DNA from: Sulfurimonas xiamenensis
Lineage (GTDB): Bacteria > Campylobacterota > Campylobacteria > Campylobacterales > Sulfurimonadaceae
DNA: 64,000 nucleotides
Direction of reading: 5' to 3'
Assembly (NCBI RefSeq): GCF_009258045.1
Contig: NZ_CP041166.1
Span: 806,001 to 870,000 of the forward strand
The first letter of the stretch is position 1. Each line of letters starts with the position of its first letter. Of the stretch, positions 52,051 to 61,327 are shown piece by piece. A program made the position numbers and the translations under genes. The notes beneath the pieces are model-generated. The model was not told the DNA's origin. It searched no databases and saw nothing but the letters and a program-made list of their open reading frames with translations.

Positions 52051-53349
52051 TTAATTCCCTTTTTTTAAAATAAGTGTTGTTGATTTGTCGAAGTTAAAGT
52101 ACTTGTTTGCGACCTCTTGAACTTTTTCTTGAGTAATTTTTTCAATATTTTCTTCATATGTCAAAAGTGGTTTCAGGTCACCGCGCACAAGATAGCTTCC
52201 AAAGAGATTTGCAACAGATGTAGAACTCTCCAAAGAGTAGATAAAATCAGCTTTAGTGTTGATTTTTACTTTCTCAATCTCCTCTTTAGTTACTTTTTCA
52301 TTTTTTATAAGCTCTATCTGTTTAATAAGCTCTTTTTCTACATCTTCAGCTTTTACATCTTGGTTGCATGTTGCTAGAAAAATAAAAAGACCCGGATCTA
52401 TATTTTCCATATTGTAAGCGTATACGCTGTTTACAAGATGTTTTTTATCCATCAGCTCTTTGTAGAGTCTTGAACTTTTGCCTGAGAACAGTATTTCAGA
52501 TATGGCACTAAGTGTTACTTGATCTTCATCTCTGAAGTCTGGAATATGAAAAGTGATAGCAATCATCTCAACTTCACTCTCTTTTTTGATAGTTACTCTT
52601 TTTGGACCGTTTTGTTCAGGTTCTACAAATTTAAATTCTGGAATTTCAGTTTTGTTCTTAATGTCGCCAAACATTTTTTGTGCTTTTGCAAAGACCTCTT
52701 TTGGTTCTATATCGCCAGTTATCATAAGAATCGCATTATTTGGCTGATAATATGTTTCATGAAACTCTCTTATGTCATCTATCGTCCATGTTTGGATATC
52801 ATTCATAAAACCTATCGGTGTCCAGTGGTACGGATGATAAACATAAGCATTGTTGAACATTGCAAAGTAGAGATAACCAAGCGGAGAGTTGTCTGTTCTC
52901 CAGCGTCTCTCTTCAGCTACAACATCGCGTTCAGGTTGAAACTCTTCGTCTTTAAGGTTTAGATTTTGCATAAGCTCGGCATATAGTTCAAGTGATTTGT
53001 CAAGGTTTTGTGTGCTTGATTTGATATAGTAGTGCGTATAATCAAAACTTGTTGAAGCATTGTTTACTCCGCCTATGCTTTTAACTTCTTTATCAAATTC
53101 GCCTGCATTGAGGTTTTTTGTGGATTTAAAGTTCATATGCTCTAACATATGGGCGATTCCGGTTTTGCCTAAAATCTCATTTCTGCTTCCGACTTTGTAG
53201 AAAATATCCGTACTGATAACATTTGTGTTGTTTTTAAGAGGAATTACAACGATTTGCAGTCCGTTTTCTAGAGTTTTTGTTTCATATTTTGGTAGTGACG
53301 ATGCCATTAAAGTTCCTAAAATTAGTGTGAGTGTTAAGAGAATTTTCAT
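52051..53349 (-). CDS. M16 zinc metallopeptidase (pitrilysin-like)
   Basis: The 432-aa protein has a signal peptide (MKILLTLTLILGTLMASS) and the inverted zinc motif HMLEHMNFK (about 66-74) with the distal Glu in EERRWRTDNSPLGYLYF. It is a periplasmic or inner-membrane-facing peptidase of the M16B type. A 4-nt overlap links it to pyrD. Confidence 0.88.
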   Translation of the reverse strand: MKILLTLTLILGTLMASSLPKYETKTLENGLQIVVIPLKNNTNVISTDIFYKVGSRNEILGKTGIAHMLEHMNFKSTKNLNAGEFDKEVKSIGGVNNASTSFDYTHYYIKSSTQNLDKSLELYAELMQNLNLKDEEFQPERDVVAEERRWRTDNSPLGYLYFAMFNNAYVYHPYHWTPIGFMNDIQTWTIDDIREFHETYYQPNNAILMITGDIEPKEVFAKAQKMFGDIKNKTEIPEFKFVEPEQNGPKRVTIKKESEVEMIAITFHIPDFRDEDQVTLSAISEILFSGKSSRLYKELMDKKHLVNSVYAYNMENIDPGLFIFLATCNQDVKAEDVEKELIKQIELIKNEKVTKEEIEKVKINTKADFIYSLESSTSVANLFGSYLVRGDLKPLLTYEENIEKITQEKVQEVANKYFNFDKSTTLILKKGN

Positions 53350-54404
53350 TTTCTCTCACTTCCTATTGCTTCTGTAATATTTGTATATCCATCAGCTTTT
53401 ATAAGCTCTGTAAGTTCTGTGTTTATGTTTTTTATCATATCGGGCCCATGGAAGATAAGTCCGCTGTATATCTGAACTAGAGAAGCACCCGCTTTTATGC
53501 GTCTATATGCCTCTTTTGCAGAGTCTATTCCGCCGACAGAGATAAGTGTAGTTTTGCCGTAAAGCTCTTTTGCTACCGCTTCAAATATCTCAAAACTTTT
53601 CTCTTTTAAAACAGCACCGCTTAGTCCGCCAATATCTTTTGGATTTTTTACGAGTGAGTAGTCTATGGTCGTATTTGTAGCAATGATACCATCAGCCCCT
53701 TTTTCAACTGCAAGTGATGTAAGTGCAACGGCATCTTCTTTGCTCATATCTGGTGCAATTTTTAGTAAAATAGGCTTGGAAGTTATCGTCTTCGCCTCCT
53801 CAAAAAGCCTTGTTATAAACTCTTCGTTTTGCAAATTACGCAATCCCGGCGTATTTGGAGATGAGATATTTATAACCAGATAATCACCTAGTTCATGAAG
53901 CGCTTTTATAAGTGTTATATAGTCATTGATAGCCTCAGCTTCAGGCGTAATTTTGTTTTTGCCAATATTTATGCCAATTGGCGTAGTAAAAGGATATCTC
54001 TGCTTCAATCTTTTTTGAACTTTTAAGAGACCTTCATTGTTAAATCCCATAGCATTTTGTATGCTCTCTTCCTCGATATGACGGAACATTCTGGGTTTTG
54101 GATTTCCAGGCTGCGGTTTAGGCGTAACAGTGCCTATCTCAGTATATCCAAATCCAAGTATCTGTATACCGCGAATCATAGTGGCATTTTTATCAAATCC
54201 TGCACCAAGCCCGACAGGATTTAAAAAAGTACGGCCAAAAAGCTCTTGCTTTAATACTTCATTTGTTACGAAGTGAGACTCTAAAAACGAGTTAAAAGGT
54301 ATTTGACATATATTTGGCAATCTAAGTACAAATTCTGCAAGATGATGAGCACTCTCCGGGTCTAGTTTGTACAACCAAGGTCTAATATTTTGATAATTTA
54401 TCAT
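53346..54404 (-). CDS. pyrD: Dihydroorotate dehydrogenase (quinone), class 2
   Basis: The 352-aa protein has the class 2 N-terminal helix, GLGAGFDKNATMIRG, EIGTVTPKPQPGNPKPRMFR, INISSPNTPGLRNLQ, ILLKIAPDMS, ATNTTIDYS and SVGGIDSAKEAYRRIKAGAS. It oxidises dihydroorotate to orotate with quinone as acceptor. Confidence 0.95.
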   Translation of the reverse strand: MINYQNIRPWLYKLDPESAHHLAEFVLRLPNICQIPFNSFLESHFVTNEVLKQELFGRTFLNPVGLGAGFDKNATMIRGIQILGFGYTEIGTVTPKPQPGNPKPRMFRHIEEESIQNAMGFNNEGLLKVQKRLKQRYPFTTPIGINIGKNKITPEAEAINDYITLIKALHELGDYLVINISSPNTPGLRNLQNEEFITRLFEEAKTITSKPILLKIAPDMSKEDAVALTSLAVEKGADGIIATNTTIDYSLVKNPKDIGGLSGAVLKEKSFEIFEAVAKELYGKTTLISVGGIDSAKEAYRRIKAGASLVQIYSGLIFHGPDMIKNINTELTELIKADGYTNITEAIGSERK

Positions 54405-54535
54405 ATAGTTATCTCTCTACCTTCAAAAATAAAAAATTTTAAGATTATACTAAAAAAAAGTAAAGAGCAGTTTATGTCGGCATTTATTTATGTTTTTGAA
54501 AATATTAATAATTTAAATTTTTTAATTATTTGATT

Positions 54536-55309
54536 TTATAATAAAGTTTCATTTAGCAATTTGTTTTTTAAAAAAAGGTTTTGAAAACTGGAGCTTGTTT
54601 CAACTTTTTTTAGAAAGTCAATATGGCGCATTTTATGTGTATCGCTTCCGGCAAAATCAACAAGACCATTGTCAACAAGCCACTCGACTGCCTTTTTAAC
54701 AGGAGAGCTGTAATATCCTATTAATGAATTTAAATTGATTTGAAAAAATACTCCCATATCTTTAACGCGTTTATACTCTTTAAAATCATTATGCATATAA
54801 AGATATCTTTCAGGATGAGCTAATACAGGTTTGTATCCTAAAGATTTCATTAAAAATATTTGCTCATGTAAAGCGTAAGGTCGTGCTATATAAGAAGTTT
54901 CAAAAAGTAAATAGTTTGAACCAAATGTTAATATATCTTTGTTTTTGAGCAATTGAATAAAATGTTCATCAAGATAGTATTCTGCGGCACATTCGATTTC
55001 AATTTTTAAGTTATTCTTTGATATGTTTACGCGCAAATCATCAAGTTTTTGTATGATATCTTTAGAATTATTGCGATATGTATCATACATGATGTGCGGA
55101 GTAATTATTAATTTGCGATAGCCAAGATCTGAAAGTTCTTTGATAAGCTCAAGAGACTCTTGCATATTTTTAGCTCCATCATCAATTCCAGGAATTAGAT
55201 GAGAATGAACATCTACGACCAATGAAGAGAGATTCAAAGAAGATGCCTTTTTATCTTTTGAATAAAAAGGAAAAGTACTTTTCAAATTTTTAATAAATGC
55301 TTGAACCAT
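54536..55309 (-). CDS. CpsB/YwqE-type tyrosine phosphatase (PHP domain)
   Basis: The 257-aa protein has DVHSHLIPGIDDGAKN (metal-binding His/Asp), LIITPHIMYDTYRNN, EYYLDEHF, PVLAHPERYLYM and FAGSDTHKMRH, the PHP metal-binding sites of CpsB. It dephosphorylates the tyrosine kinase encoded just upstream, controlling polysaccharide chain length. The start at 55309 overlaps the Wzc stop by 28 nt. Confidence 0.85.
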   Translation of the reverse strand: MVQAFIKNLKSTFPFYSKDKKASSLNLSSLVVDVHSHLIPGIDDGAKNMQESLELIKELSDLGYRKLIITPHIMYDTYRNNSKDIIQKLDDLRVNISKNNLKIEIECAAEYYLDEHFIQLLKNKDILTFGSNYLLFETSYIARPYALHEQIFLMKSLGYKPVLAHPERYLYMHNDFKEYKRVKDMGVFFQINLNSLIGYYSSPVKKAVEWLVDNGLVDFAGSDTHKMRHIDFLKKVETSSSFQNLFLKNKLLNETLL

Positions 55310-57657
55310 GATCTTTTTGGTTTTTCTTCATAGCCATAACCATATCCGCCGTAGCCGCCGTAGCCTGAATAGGCTTTTTTTCTAAGTAAAGCATTGAGAA
55401 TAATTCCTGTATTTTTAATATTGTGTGCTTTTGCAGTTTTTTCAAAATTTGTTACAAATCCTTTTTTAGCATAGTTTGATTTTACAACTAGCAGTGTAAT
55501 ATCCGCAAGATTAGCTAAAATAGTTGCATCTGTAACTAGTCCAAGTGGCGGGGTGTCTAAAATAATATAATCATAACTCTGTTTTAAAAATTCTATTATC
55601 TCTTCCATTCGTTCGCTCATTATAAGTTCGGAAGGATTCGGCGGTACCGGACCCGAAGAGATGATATCAAGGTTTGTTATTTCTGTATTTTGAATTATTT
55701 CTTCTGGTTGTGTATGACCAGAGAGAAAATTGCTCATTCCGCTATCATTTGGCAGATTAAAAACTTTATGTAATGTAGGCAAACGAAGGTCAAGATTTAA
55801 TATAATAGTTTTTTTATCACTCATAGCTAAAATTGCTCCTAAGTTTGAAGATGTCGTTGTCTTGCCTTCTGCAGGAATTGTAGAGCTGATCATGATAGTT
55901 TTATGGCTGGAGTATGTTGCCATAAACTGAAGATTTGTTCTTATAGCGCGAAAACTCTCTGCATAGACAGATTTAGGGTCGTTATGTATTACATGATAAG
56001 TGTCTTTGTAGCCTTTTATAAAAGGAATTGAGCCAATAACTGGAATTTTGGACTCATTTGTAATATCCTCATAATTTTTGATAGTATTATCTAAGGCATT
56101 TCTTATAAGTGCTATCATAATACCAAGAATAAGACCCAATACTGCACTAACTGCTATAATAAGTGAAATTTTTGGTTTAAGTGGTTTAAGTGGCAAAAGT
56201 GCAGGATCTATGATACGGCTATTTGAAACTTTTGAAGCTTTGATAATTGATGCTTCATACTGTTTTTCTAATAAATAGGCGTACATATTTTCATTCACTT
56301 GAAATTTACGCATAAGATCTATATATTCGCGTTCTTTTTCAGGAAGTTTTTTGAAATATGCTTCATTTTTTTCAATAATTTTTTCTATTGATTCTCTACG
56401 ATTTTTAATGCCTTGATAAAGACTTTTTATATTTGATAAAATCTCATTTTTAATTTTTGCGATATTTTGAGTAACTTTCATTACCTCTGGATGACGCTCG
56501 GTAAATTCTACCAACAAAGATCTTCTTTCTCTCTCTGCCTCACTTAAAGCTTGCATTAAAGAATTAATAAGCAGGTCTGAAATCTGCAGCGGTGCAATAG
56601 AAAGAGACGAAAAATCTCCTGTTTCTAATAGTTCTAAAACACGCTTAGCCTGTTCTTCTTCAATCTCTATTTGGGCTAATTCCTGATCATATACGATAAG
56701 TTTTTGCATTGAAGCTTGTGTTTGAGTAGCAATATCCATTAAATCATATTTTTGTTTGAATTGTTCTACATTTATAGCAGATTTTTCAAGATTTGATTTG
56801 ATTTCTACAATCTGTTTCTCTATAAAATCGAGTTTTTTAGTTGCTTCTTCTGTATTAATATTTATGTTTTGTTGAATATATGCATTTGCAAGTGCATTTG
56901 TAAATATTTGTGCGCGTTGCGGCAGATTGTCTTCATAACTAATCTCTACAATGGAACCATTTTTCATAAATATATTGGCAAATAGATTTGGTTTAATCAT
57001 ATTTTCAATAAGAGATCTCTTGTCATTAAAGGAAAAAAAGTACTCTTCATCTATGAAATCACGCTTTTTGCTTATAGTGATTGAAAAATGTTCATTTATA
57101 ATTTTTTCATTATATTTGTGCTTTGCGTTATATGTTGGATTTTGCGTAAGCCCTGTTATATCTTTCCAAGAGTCAAGTGTGCTTAACTCAAAAGTATCTG
57201 TATCAAGTGGTTTGATAGAGAACATTCTCCCTATAAATTCAGAGTTTTCAGGATATGAATAAAGTACTTTAAATGGAGCTTCATCAACAAATACCTCTAA
57301 AGTTTTAAAATTCTCTTTTTTGAAATAGCGTATATCAAACACAACATTATTGAGTACCTCTTTAATAAGAGTATAAGATTGTAAAATTCCTAACTCTGTA
57401 TCAATTTCTGTGTTTGGCATACCTTGTATTGCCGCTTGAAGCATATCTGTTTGAAGTTGTTTATCATTAGTTTTGACTTGAATAGTTGTTGATGTTTTAT
57501 AAATAGGCTGTGCAAAATAAGCAAAAGCAATTCCAAAAGCAAGAGTGATAAAAAAAACAAAAATAATTGTCAGTTTCCTCTCTGATAAGCTCTCAAAAAG
57601 TTGTTTAAGATCTATTTCATCTTCAATATAAACATTGTTTTGTGTTTCAATTGACAT
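55282..57657 (-). CDS. Wzc-type polysaccharide co-polymerase and tyrosine autokinase
   Basis: The 791-aa protein has an N-terminal Wzz domain with one membrane helix (about 30-50), a long periplasmic coiled coil, a second helix after PLLPLKPLKPK, and a BY-kinase domain with TIPAEGKTTTSS (Walker A), ILNLDLRLPTLH (Walker A') and YIILDTPPLG (Walker B). The C-terminus is a Tyr/Gly-rich cluster (YSGYGGYGGYGYGYEE), the autophosphorylation site. It regulates export of extracellular polysaccharide. Confidence 0.92.
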   Translation of the reverse strand: MSIETQNNVYIEDEIDLKQLFESLSERKLTIIFVFFITLAFGIAFAYFAQPIYKTSTTIQVKTNDKQLQTDMLQAAIQGMPNTEIDTELGILQSYTLIKEVLNNVVFDIRYFKKENFKTLEVFVDEAPFKVLYSYPENSEFIGRMFSIKPLDTDTFELSTLDSWKDITGLTQNPTYNAKHKYNEKIINEHFSITISKKRDFIDEEYFFSFNDKRSLIENMIKPNLFANIFMKNGSIVEISYEDNLPQRAQIFTNALANAYIQQNININTEEATKKLDFIEKQIVEIKSNLEKSAINVEQFKQKYDLMDIATQTQASMQKLIVYDQELAQIEIEEEQAKRVLELLETGDFSSLSIAPLQISDLLINSLMQALSEAERERRSLLVEFTERHPEVMKVTQNIAKIKNEILSNIKSLYQGIKNRRESIEKIIEKNEAYFKKLPEKEREYIDLMRKFQVNENMYAYLLEKQYEASIIKASKVSNSRIIDPALLPLKPLKPKISLIIAVSAVLGLILGIMIALIRNALDNTIKNYEDITNESKIPVIGSIPFIKGYKDTYHVIHNDPKSVYAESFRAIRTNLQFMATYSSHKTIMISSTIPAEGKTTTSSNLGAILAMSDKKTIILNLDLRLPTLHKVFNLPNDSGMSNFLSGHTQPEEIIQNTEITNLDIISSGPVPPNPSELIMSERMEEIIEFLKQSYDYIILDTPPLGLVTDATILANLADITLLVVKSNYAKKGFVTNFEKTAKAHNIKNTGIILNALLRKKAYSGYGGYGGYGYGYEEKPKRSWFKHLLKI

Positions 57658-57671
57658 ATTTATTATATTCC

Positions 57672-58451
57672 TTAATCGGTTAAGTATTTTATATTTGTAA
57701 ATGGCGATAAAATACTATTAACCAGCTGAAGCATTGGTAGATATTCACCAATATTTACATTTGTTGCCCTCATATTATTTGGTTCTACATAGACGACATT
57801 TCCCGGGGTAAGCATCAAATCATTTGTTTGCAAAGATGCTAATTTTGTTAGATCTACTGAAGAGATGGTAGGGTTGCGATGGTCTCCGCGAATAATTTTT
57901 ATAGATCTTCGTTCTCCATATATATTGATATCTCCAGCCTGAGCTATAGCCTCGATAAGGCTTATAGACTCTTCTACAAGAGGCACTACGCCTGGCTTAT
58001 TTACTTCACCGATAACATAAATACGCTGGTTTAGTATCTCAATTTTTACTTCCGGCTGTTTCAAAAATTCTCGATAGCGCTCCTGAAGCATAAGTGAAGC
58101 TTCCTCTTTTGTAAGTTCAGATATTTTTACACGCCCCAATAAAGGCATAGTCACTGTACCATCTGAAGCAACTGTAGTTGCTCTATCAGATGGATCAGAA
58201 TCAACATTGATTTTAGTTGTAAGTTCTGAATAATTGAATACTTGAATGTCAAGCTTGTCTCTCGGAGCGATTTTATATGATATTTCATGCTTTGGACATA
58301 TTTCAGGAGTTTTTTCTTTATTTTGTTTGGAGTTTTTTTCGTTTGTTTGTGCCGTTTGAAAAAGTATAAATTCCTCTTTTTTTGCACAACCTGTGAGCAG
58401 CAAAATTATTGAAAATAAGATAATTAATTTGTTTATTCTAAATTTTTTCAC
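57672..58451 (-). CDS. Wza-type outer-membrane polysaccharide export lipoprotein
   Basis: The 259-aa protein has a lipoprotein signal (IILLLTGC, Cys about residue 22), a Poly_export domain (YKIAPRDKLDIQVFNYSELT, VTMPLLGRVKIS, EASLMLQERYREFLKQPEV), and an SLBB domain (VYVIGEVNKPGVVPL, SLIEAIAQAGDI). It forms the export channel for capsule or exopolysaccharide. The phosphatase, kinase and channel genes form one block. Confidence 0.9.
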   Translation of the reverse strand: MKKFRINKLIILFSIILLLTGCAKKEEFILFQTAQTNEKNSKQNKEKTPEICPKHEISYKIAPRDKLDIQVFNYSELTTKINVDSDPSDRATTVASDGTVTMPLLGRVKISELTKEEASLMLQERYREFLKQPEVKIEILNQRIYVIGEVNKPGVVPLVEESISLIEAIAQAGDINIYGERRSIKIIRGDHRNPTISSVDLTKLASLQTNDLMLTPGNVVYVEPNNMRATNVNIGEYLPMLQLVNSILSPFTNIKYLTD

Positions 58452-58548
58452 ATATAGTCCTCTGCAAAATAGTAAGTTGAAATTTTAGCTAAAAGTAAAT
58501 AATTTATACTTAATTATCCTATAAATAATTTTTTTTTAATATTTTTTC

Positions 58549-59127
58549 TTAGTAGCGTATGCTTTTGTGTGCAAGTGCCAGCATCTCTTTGTCTCCGGAG
58601 CTGTCTCCGTATGCATATATCGTTTTATACTCTTGCAGATTGAGGTGTGCTTTTATGCGGTTTTCTTTTTCAATCCCGTGACAGTTTGGAGTTAAAAATT
58701 TGCCGCTAAAAGTTCCATTTTTAAATTCTAGTTTTGTTGAAAGCAGTTCTATGCTGTTTTTATCACACCAAGGTTGCAGCCAGCACTGCATCGAGGCTGA
58801 TACTATGACAACTCTGTCGCCATTTGCCTGATGTTTTTTTAAAATTTTGATTCTCTCTTTACTGATGATAAAATCAAGTTTTTTGAGTGAGAATTCTGTT
58901 GCAGTTTTTTTAAAAAACTCTTCATCTATGTCTTTGAAAAATATTCGAAAAAGATGCTCTTTTGCAACTCCATTATTTATAAGTTTCAGCTGCCAAAGCG
59001 TGAAATAGGGGAGAAACTTAAACATATTTACTATATAATTTTTTCTGCTGACACTATGTTTTAAAAATTCATTAAGTGAATCTTGTTTTGTGAGAGTGCC
59101 GTCAAAATCAAAAAGTGCTAGATTCAT
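58549..59127 (-). CDS. HAD-IB phosphatase (SerB-like)
   Basis: The 192-aa protein has LFDFDGTLTKQDS (nucleophile), VIVSASMQCWLQPWC, and the loop YAYGDSSGDKEMLALA. Between them is a helical cap as in HAD-IB enzymes. It overlaps the glycosyltransferase gene by 4 nt and closes the operon. By context it could dephosphorylate the 5-phosphoribosyl polyprenyl phosphate made by the UbiA-like enzyme, a role played by Rv3807c in mycobacteria. That role is inference. Confidence 0.75.
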   Translation of the reverse strand: MNLALFDFDGTLTKQDSLNEFLKHSVSRKNYIVNMFKFLPYFTLWQLKLINNGVAKEHLFRIFFKDIDEEFFKKTATEFSLKKLDFIISKERIKILKKHQANGDRVVIVSASMQCWLQPWCDKNSIELLSTKLEFKNGTFSGKFLTPNCHGIEKENRIKAHLNLQEYKTIYAYGDSSGDKEMLALAHKSIRY

Positions 59128-60599
59128 CTGTAGTACCTATCCTTAAAGTAACATTCTCCTACCGGCAGCCAAGATGGGATATTGTAAAACTTCTCATTTT
59201 GAACATCAAGATAGAGCTTTTTATATGCATCATAATTAAAATTATTGCATGTGGCTGTATAAAATGTCGCGCCCTCTATTTCAAATGTTTCAAGCAGATA
59301 AGAGCCGCATACTTTATTTAGCTCATTTTTATCTATCTCTCTTTTATTTAAAAGCGTTATATCTTTGTTTGACAAAGTTCTTACATCCAGGAGTTTATCG
59401 TCAAAGCGTCCATATTTAGAGTTGCTAAATAAAACTGTTATATCTCTTTTGCAGTAGTAGGAGAGAGTGGACGCGCTTGAGTAGCTGTGTGTAAAAATTC
59501 TCTCATCATTAAACTTCGCAAGTTCACTGCAAAGCATTTCAGGTTTAGTATACATAACAATGTCCGAGTATTTTTTGTGCTCTTTTAAAAGAGAGGTCGG
59601 AAGCAGTAAAACAGCAATTACAAGTACTGCATGTACAGATGTAAAAATTGCATTATATATGAAGAGTTTATCTGATCTTTTATCATCAAGATAGCTAAAG
59701 AGAAGAAATATATATGGCACAAAGATCAAAAACCAGTGAAGCCCGATTTTGTTCTTAAGCGAGACAACCAAAAAGATGAAAAAAGCAATGCCGAGGATAA
59801 AGGCTAAAAGTTTGAACAATTTTGTTTTTTCAAATTTTGTTTTTAGTAAAAAATAGGCTCCCCAAGGGGTTAGTATGTAAAAAATAAGCCCGAAATAGCC
59901 AAAAATTGTGCCTATACTGTAGCTGTTGTGTTCAGTTCTGGCAAAGAAGTTAAAGAGGATGTTGTTCCAGCAGCTGTTGTAATTAAAGTAGAGGTTTTGG
60001 ATGATAAAAAGAGAGACAACTGCGGTGACAACTAAGATGCTTTTTATGGCTTTGGATCTATATATAAAGATACAAAAAAGAAGCAGCGAAAAGAGCAAAA
60101 AAACCGCAAAATATTTGCTTAAAAACGCAGAGCCTAAAAATAGACCTGCAAGAAGAGAGTATCTTAACCACTCTTTTTTCTCCAAAGAGTAGAGCAAAAA
60201 GAGCACTCCAAAAGAGCTAAAAAAGAGCAGGGCGATATCATTTGTCATAAGTATAAGCAGAATATCAACGGGCGAAGCCAAAAAGATAAGTGATGTGAAA
60301 AAAGCTCTTTTTTTCTCTACGCTGTAGAGCAGGGCAATTTTGTAGATGACAAAAGCGACTGCAAAAGTTGTAACAACGCTAAAGAGTCTAAAAAATATAT
60401 GGGAATCACTGATAAAACTCATCAGATACAGCATCCAGCCTACCATCGGCGGATGGTCATAATAGCCCATACTTAAGTTATTTGCCCACTTGATAAAGTA
60501 TGCCTCATCACCGGTTAATGGAAGTAATAATAAAATTGCAATTTTAAAAACAAATATTGCAAAGAGAATCTGTATCTCTTTTTTATAACTATTTATCAT
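59124..60599 (-). CDS. Membrane glycosyltransferase, GT39/ArnT-like
   Basis: The 491-aa protein has about 10-12 membrane helices and the catalytic-loop pattern LTGDEAYFIKWANN (about 28-41) followed by YYDHPPMVGW, typical of the GT-C PMT/ArnT fold. Such enzymes use polyprenyl-phosphate sugars. The neighbours that look able to make such a donor suggest that this is the user. Overlaps both neighbours by 4 nt. Confidence 0.85.
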   Translation of the reverse strand: MINSYKKEIQILFAIFVFKIAILLLLPLTGDEAYFIKWANNLSMGYYDHPPMVGWMLYLMSFISDSHIFFRLFSVVTTFAVAFVIYKIALLYSVEKKRAFFTSLIFLASPVDILLILMTNDIALLFFSSFGVLFLLYSLEKKEWLRYSLLAGLFLGSAFLSKYFAVFLLFSLLLFCIFIYRSKAIKSILVVTAVVSLFIIQNLYFNYNSCWNNILFNFFARTEHNSYSIGTIFGYFGLIFYILTPWGAYFLLKTKFEKTKLFKLLAFILGIAFFIFLVVSLKNKIGLHWFLIFVPYIFLLFSYLDDKRSDKLFIYNAIFTSVHAVLVIAVLLLPTSLLKEHKKYSDIVMYTKPEMLCSELAKFNDERIFTHSYSSASTLSYYCKRDITVLFSNSKYGRFDDKLLDVRTLSNKDITLLNKREIDKNELNKVCGSYLLETFEIEGATFYTATCNNFNYDAYKKLYLDVQNEKFYNIPSWLPVGECYFKDRYYR

Positions 60600-61327
60600 A
60601 TGCTCATTTTTTTAAATATAAACTCAGGAATATGTTTAATTATAAGCATTATAAGCATCCAGATAGATTTTGTGTATAGGATATTTCTTCCTTTTTGCTG
60701 TGCGTTGTAGATATCACCTGCCACATCTTCAGGTTCTGCAGTTAAATTTTGCGGCAAATCCATATTTTCGGTCATCTTTGTATTGACAAAGCCTGGTTTT
60801 ACTGTAAGAACCGATACTCCGCTCTCATAAAGTCTGTTTCTAAGACCGCTTAAGTATGCTGAAAAAGCCGCTTTCGCACTTCCATAGATATAGTTTGCTT
60901 TTCTCCCTCTATCACCTGCAACAGAGCTGACGCCTACTATAAAACCGCGTCTGTGTTTTTCAAAATCATTTGCGATTATATTTAAGATGCTAACGGCTCC
61001 TGTATAGTTTACATTGATGGTATTTAGTGTTTCATCCCACTCTTTTTGCGCACTTTTTTGCTCTGCCATATAGCCAGAGACTACAATAACGCCGAGAGGT
61101 TTCTCTTCAAGCGAGGTATAAAAATTTTCATGAGTATCGTATGCCGTTACATCAAACTCTTTAAGCTTTACATCAACGCCGCTTCTAACATAGATATCCT
61201 GTTTTAAATCCTCCAAAGATGCACTTTCTCTAGCTGCCAAGAAGAGATTGTAACCGTTTTTTGCATAGACTCTGGCTATCTCTTTTGCGATGTCGCTTTT
61301 TGCTCCGATTATTAGAACATAACTCAT
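60596..61327 (-). CDS. Short-chain dehydrogenase, DprE2-like
   Basis: The 243-aa protein has LIIGAKSDIAKEIARVYA (cofactor), GVSSVAGDRGRKANYIYGSAK (catalytic Ser and Tyr-x3-Lys), and LTVKPGFVNTKM, as in DprE2-type enzymes. It lies next to the DprE1-like oxidase and would reduce the 2-keto intermediate. Overlaps both neighbours by 4 nt. Confidence 0.82.
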   Translation of the reverse strand: MSYVLIIGAKSDIAKEIARVYAKNGYNLFLAARESASLEDLKQDIYVRSGVDVKLKEFDVTAYDTHENFYTSLEEKPLGVIVVSGYMAEQKSAQKEWDETLNTINVNYTGAVSILNIIANDFEKHRRGFIVGVSSVAGDRGRKANYIYGSAKAAFSAYLSGLRNRLYESGVSVLTVKPGFVNTKMTENMDLPQNLTAEPEDVAGDIYNAQQKGRNILYTKSIWMLIMLIIKHIPEFIFKKMSI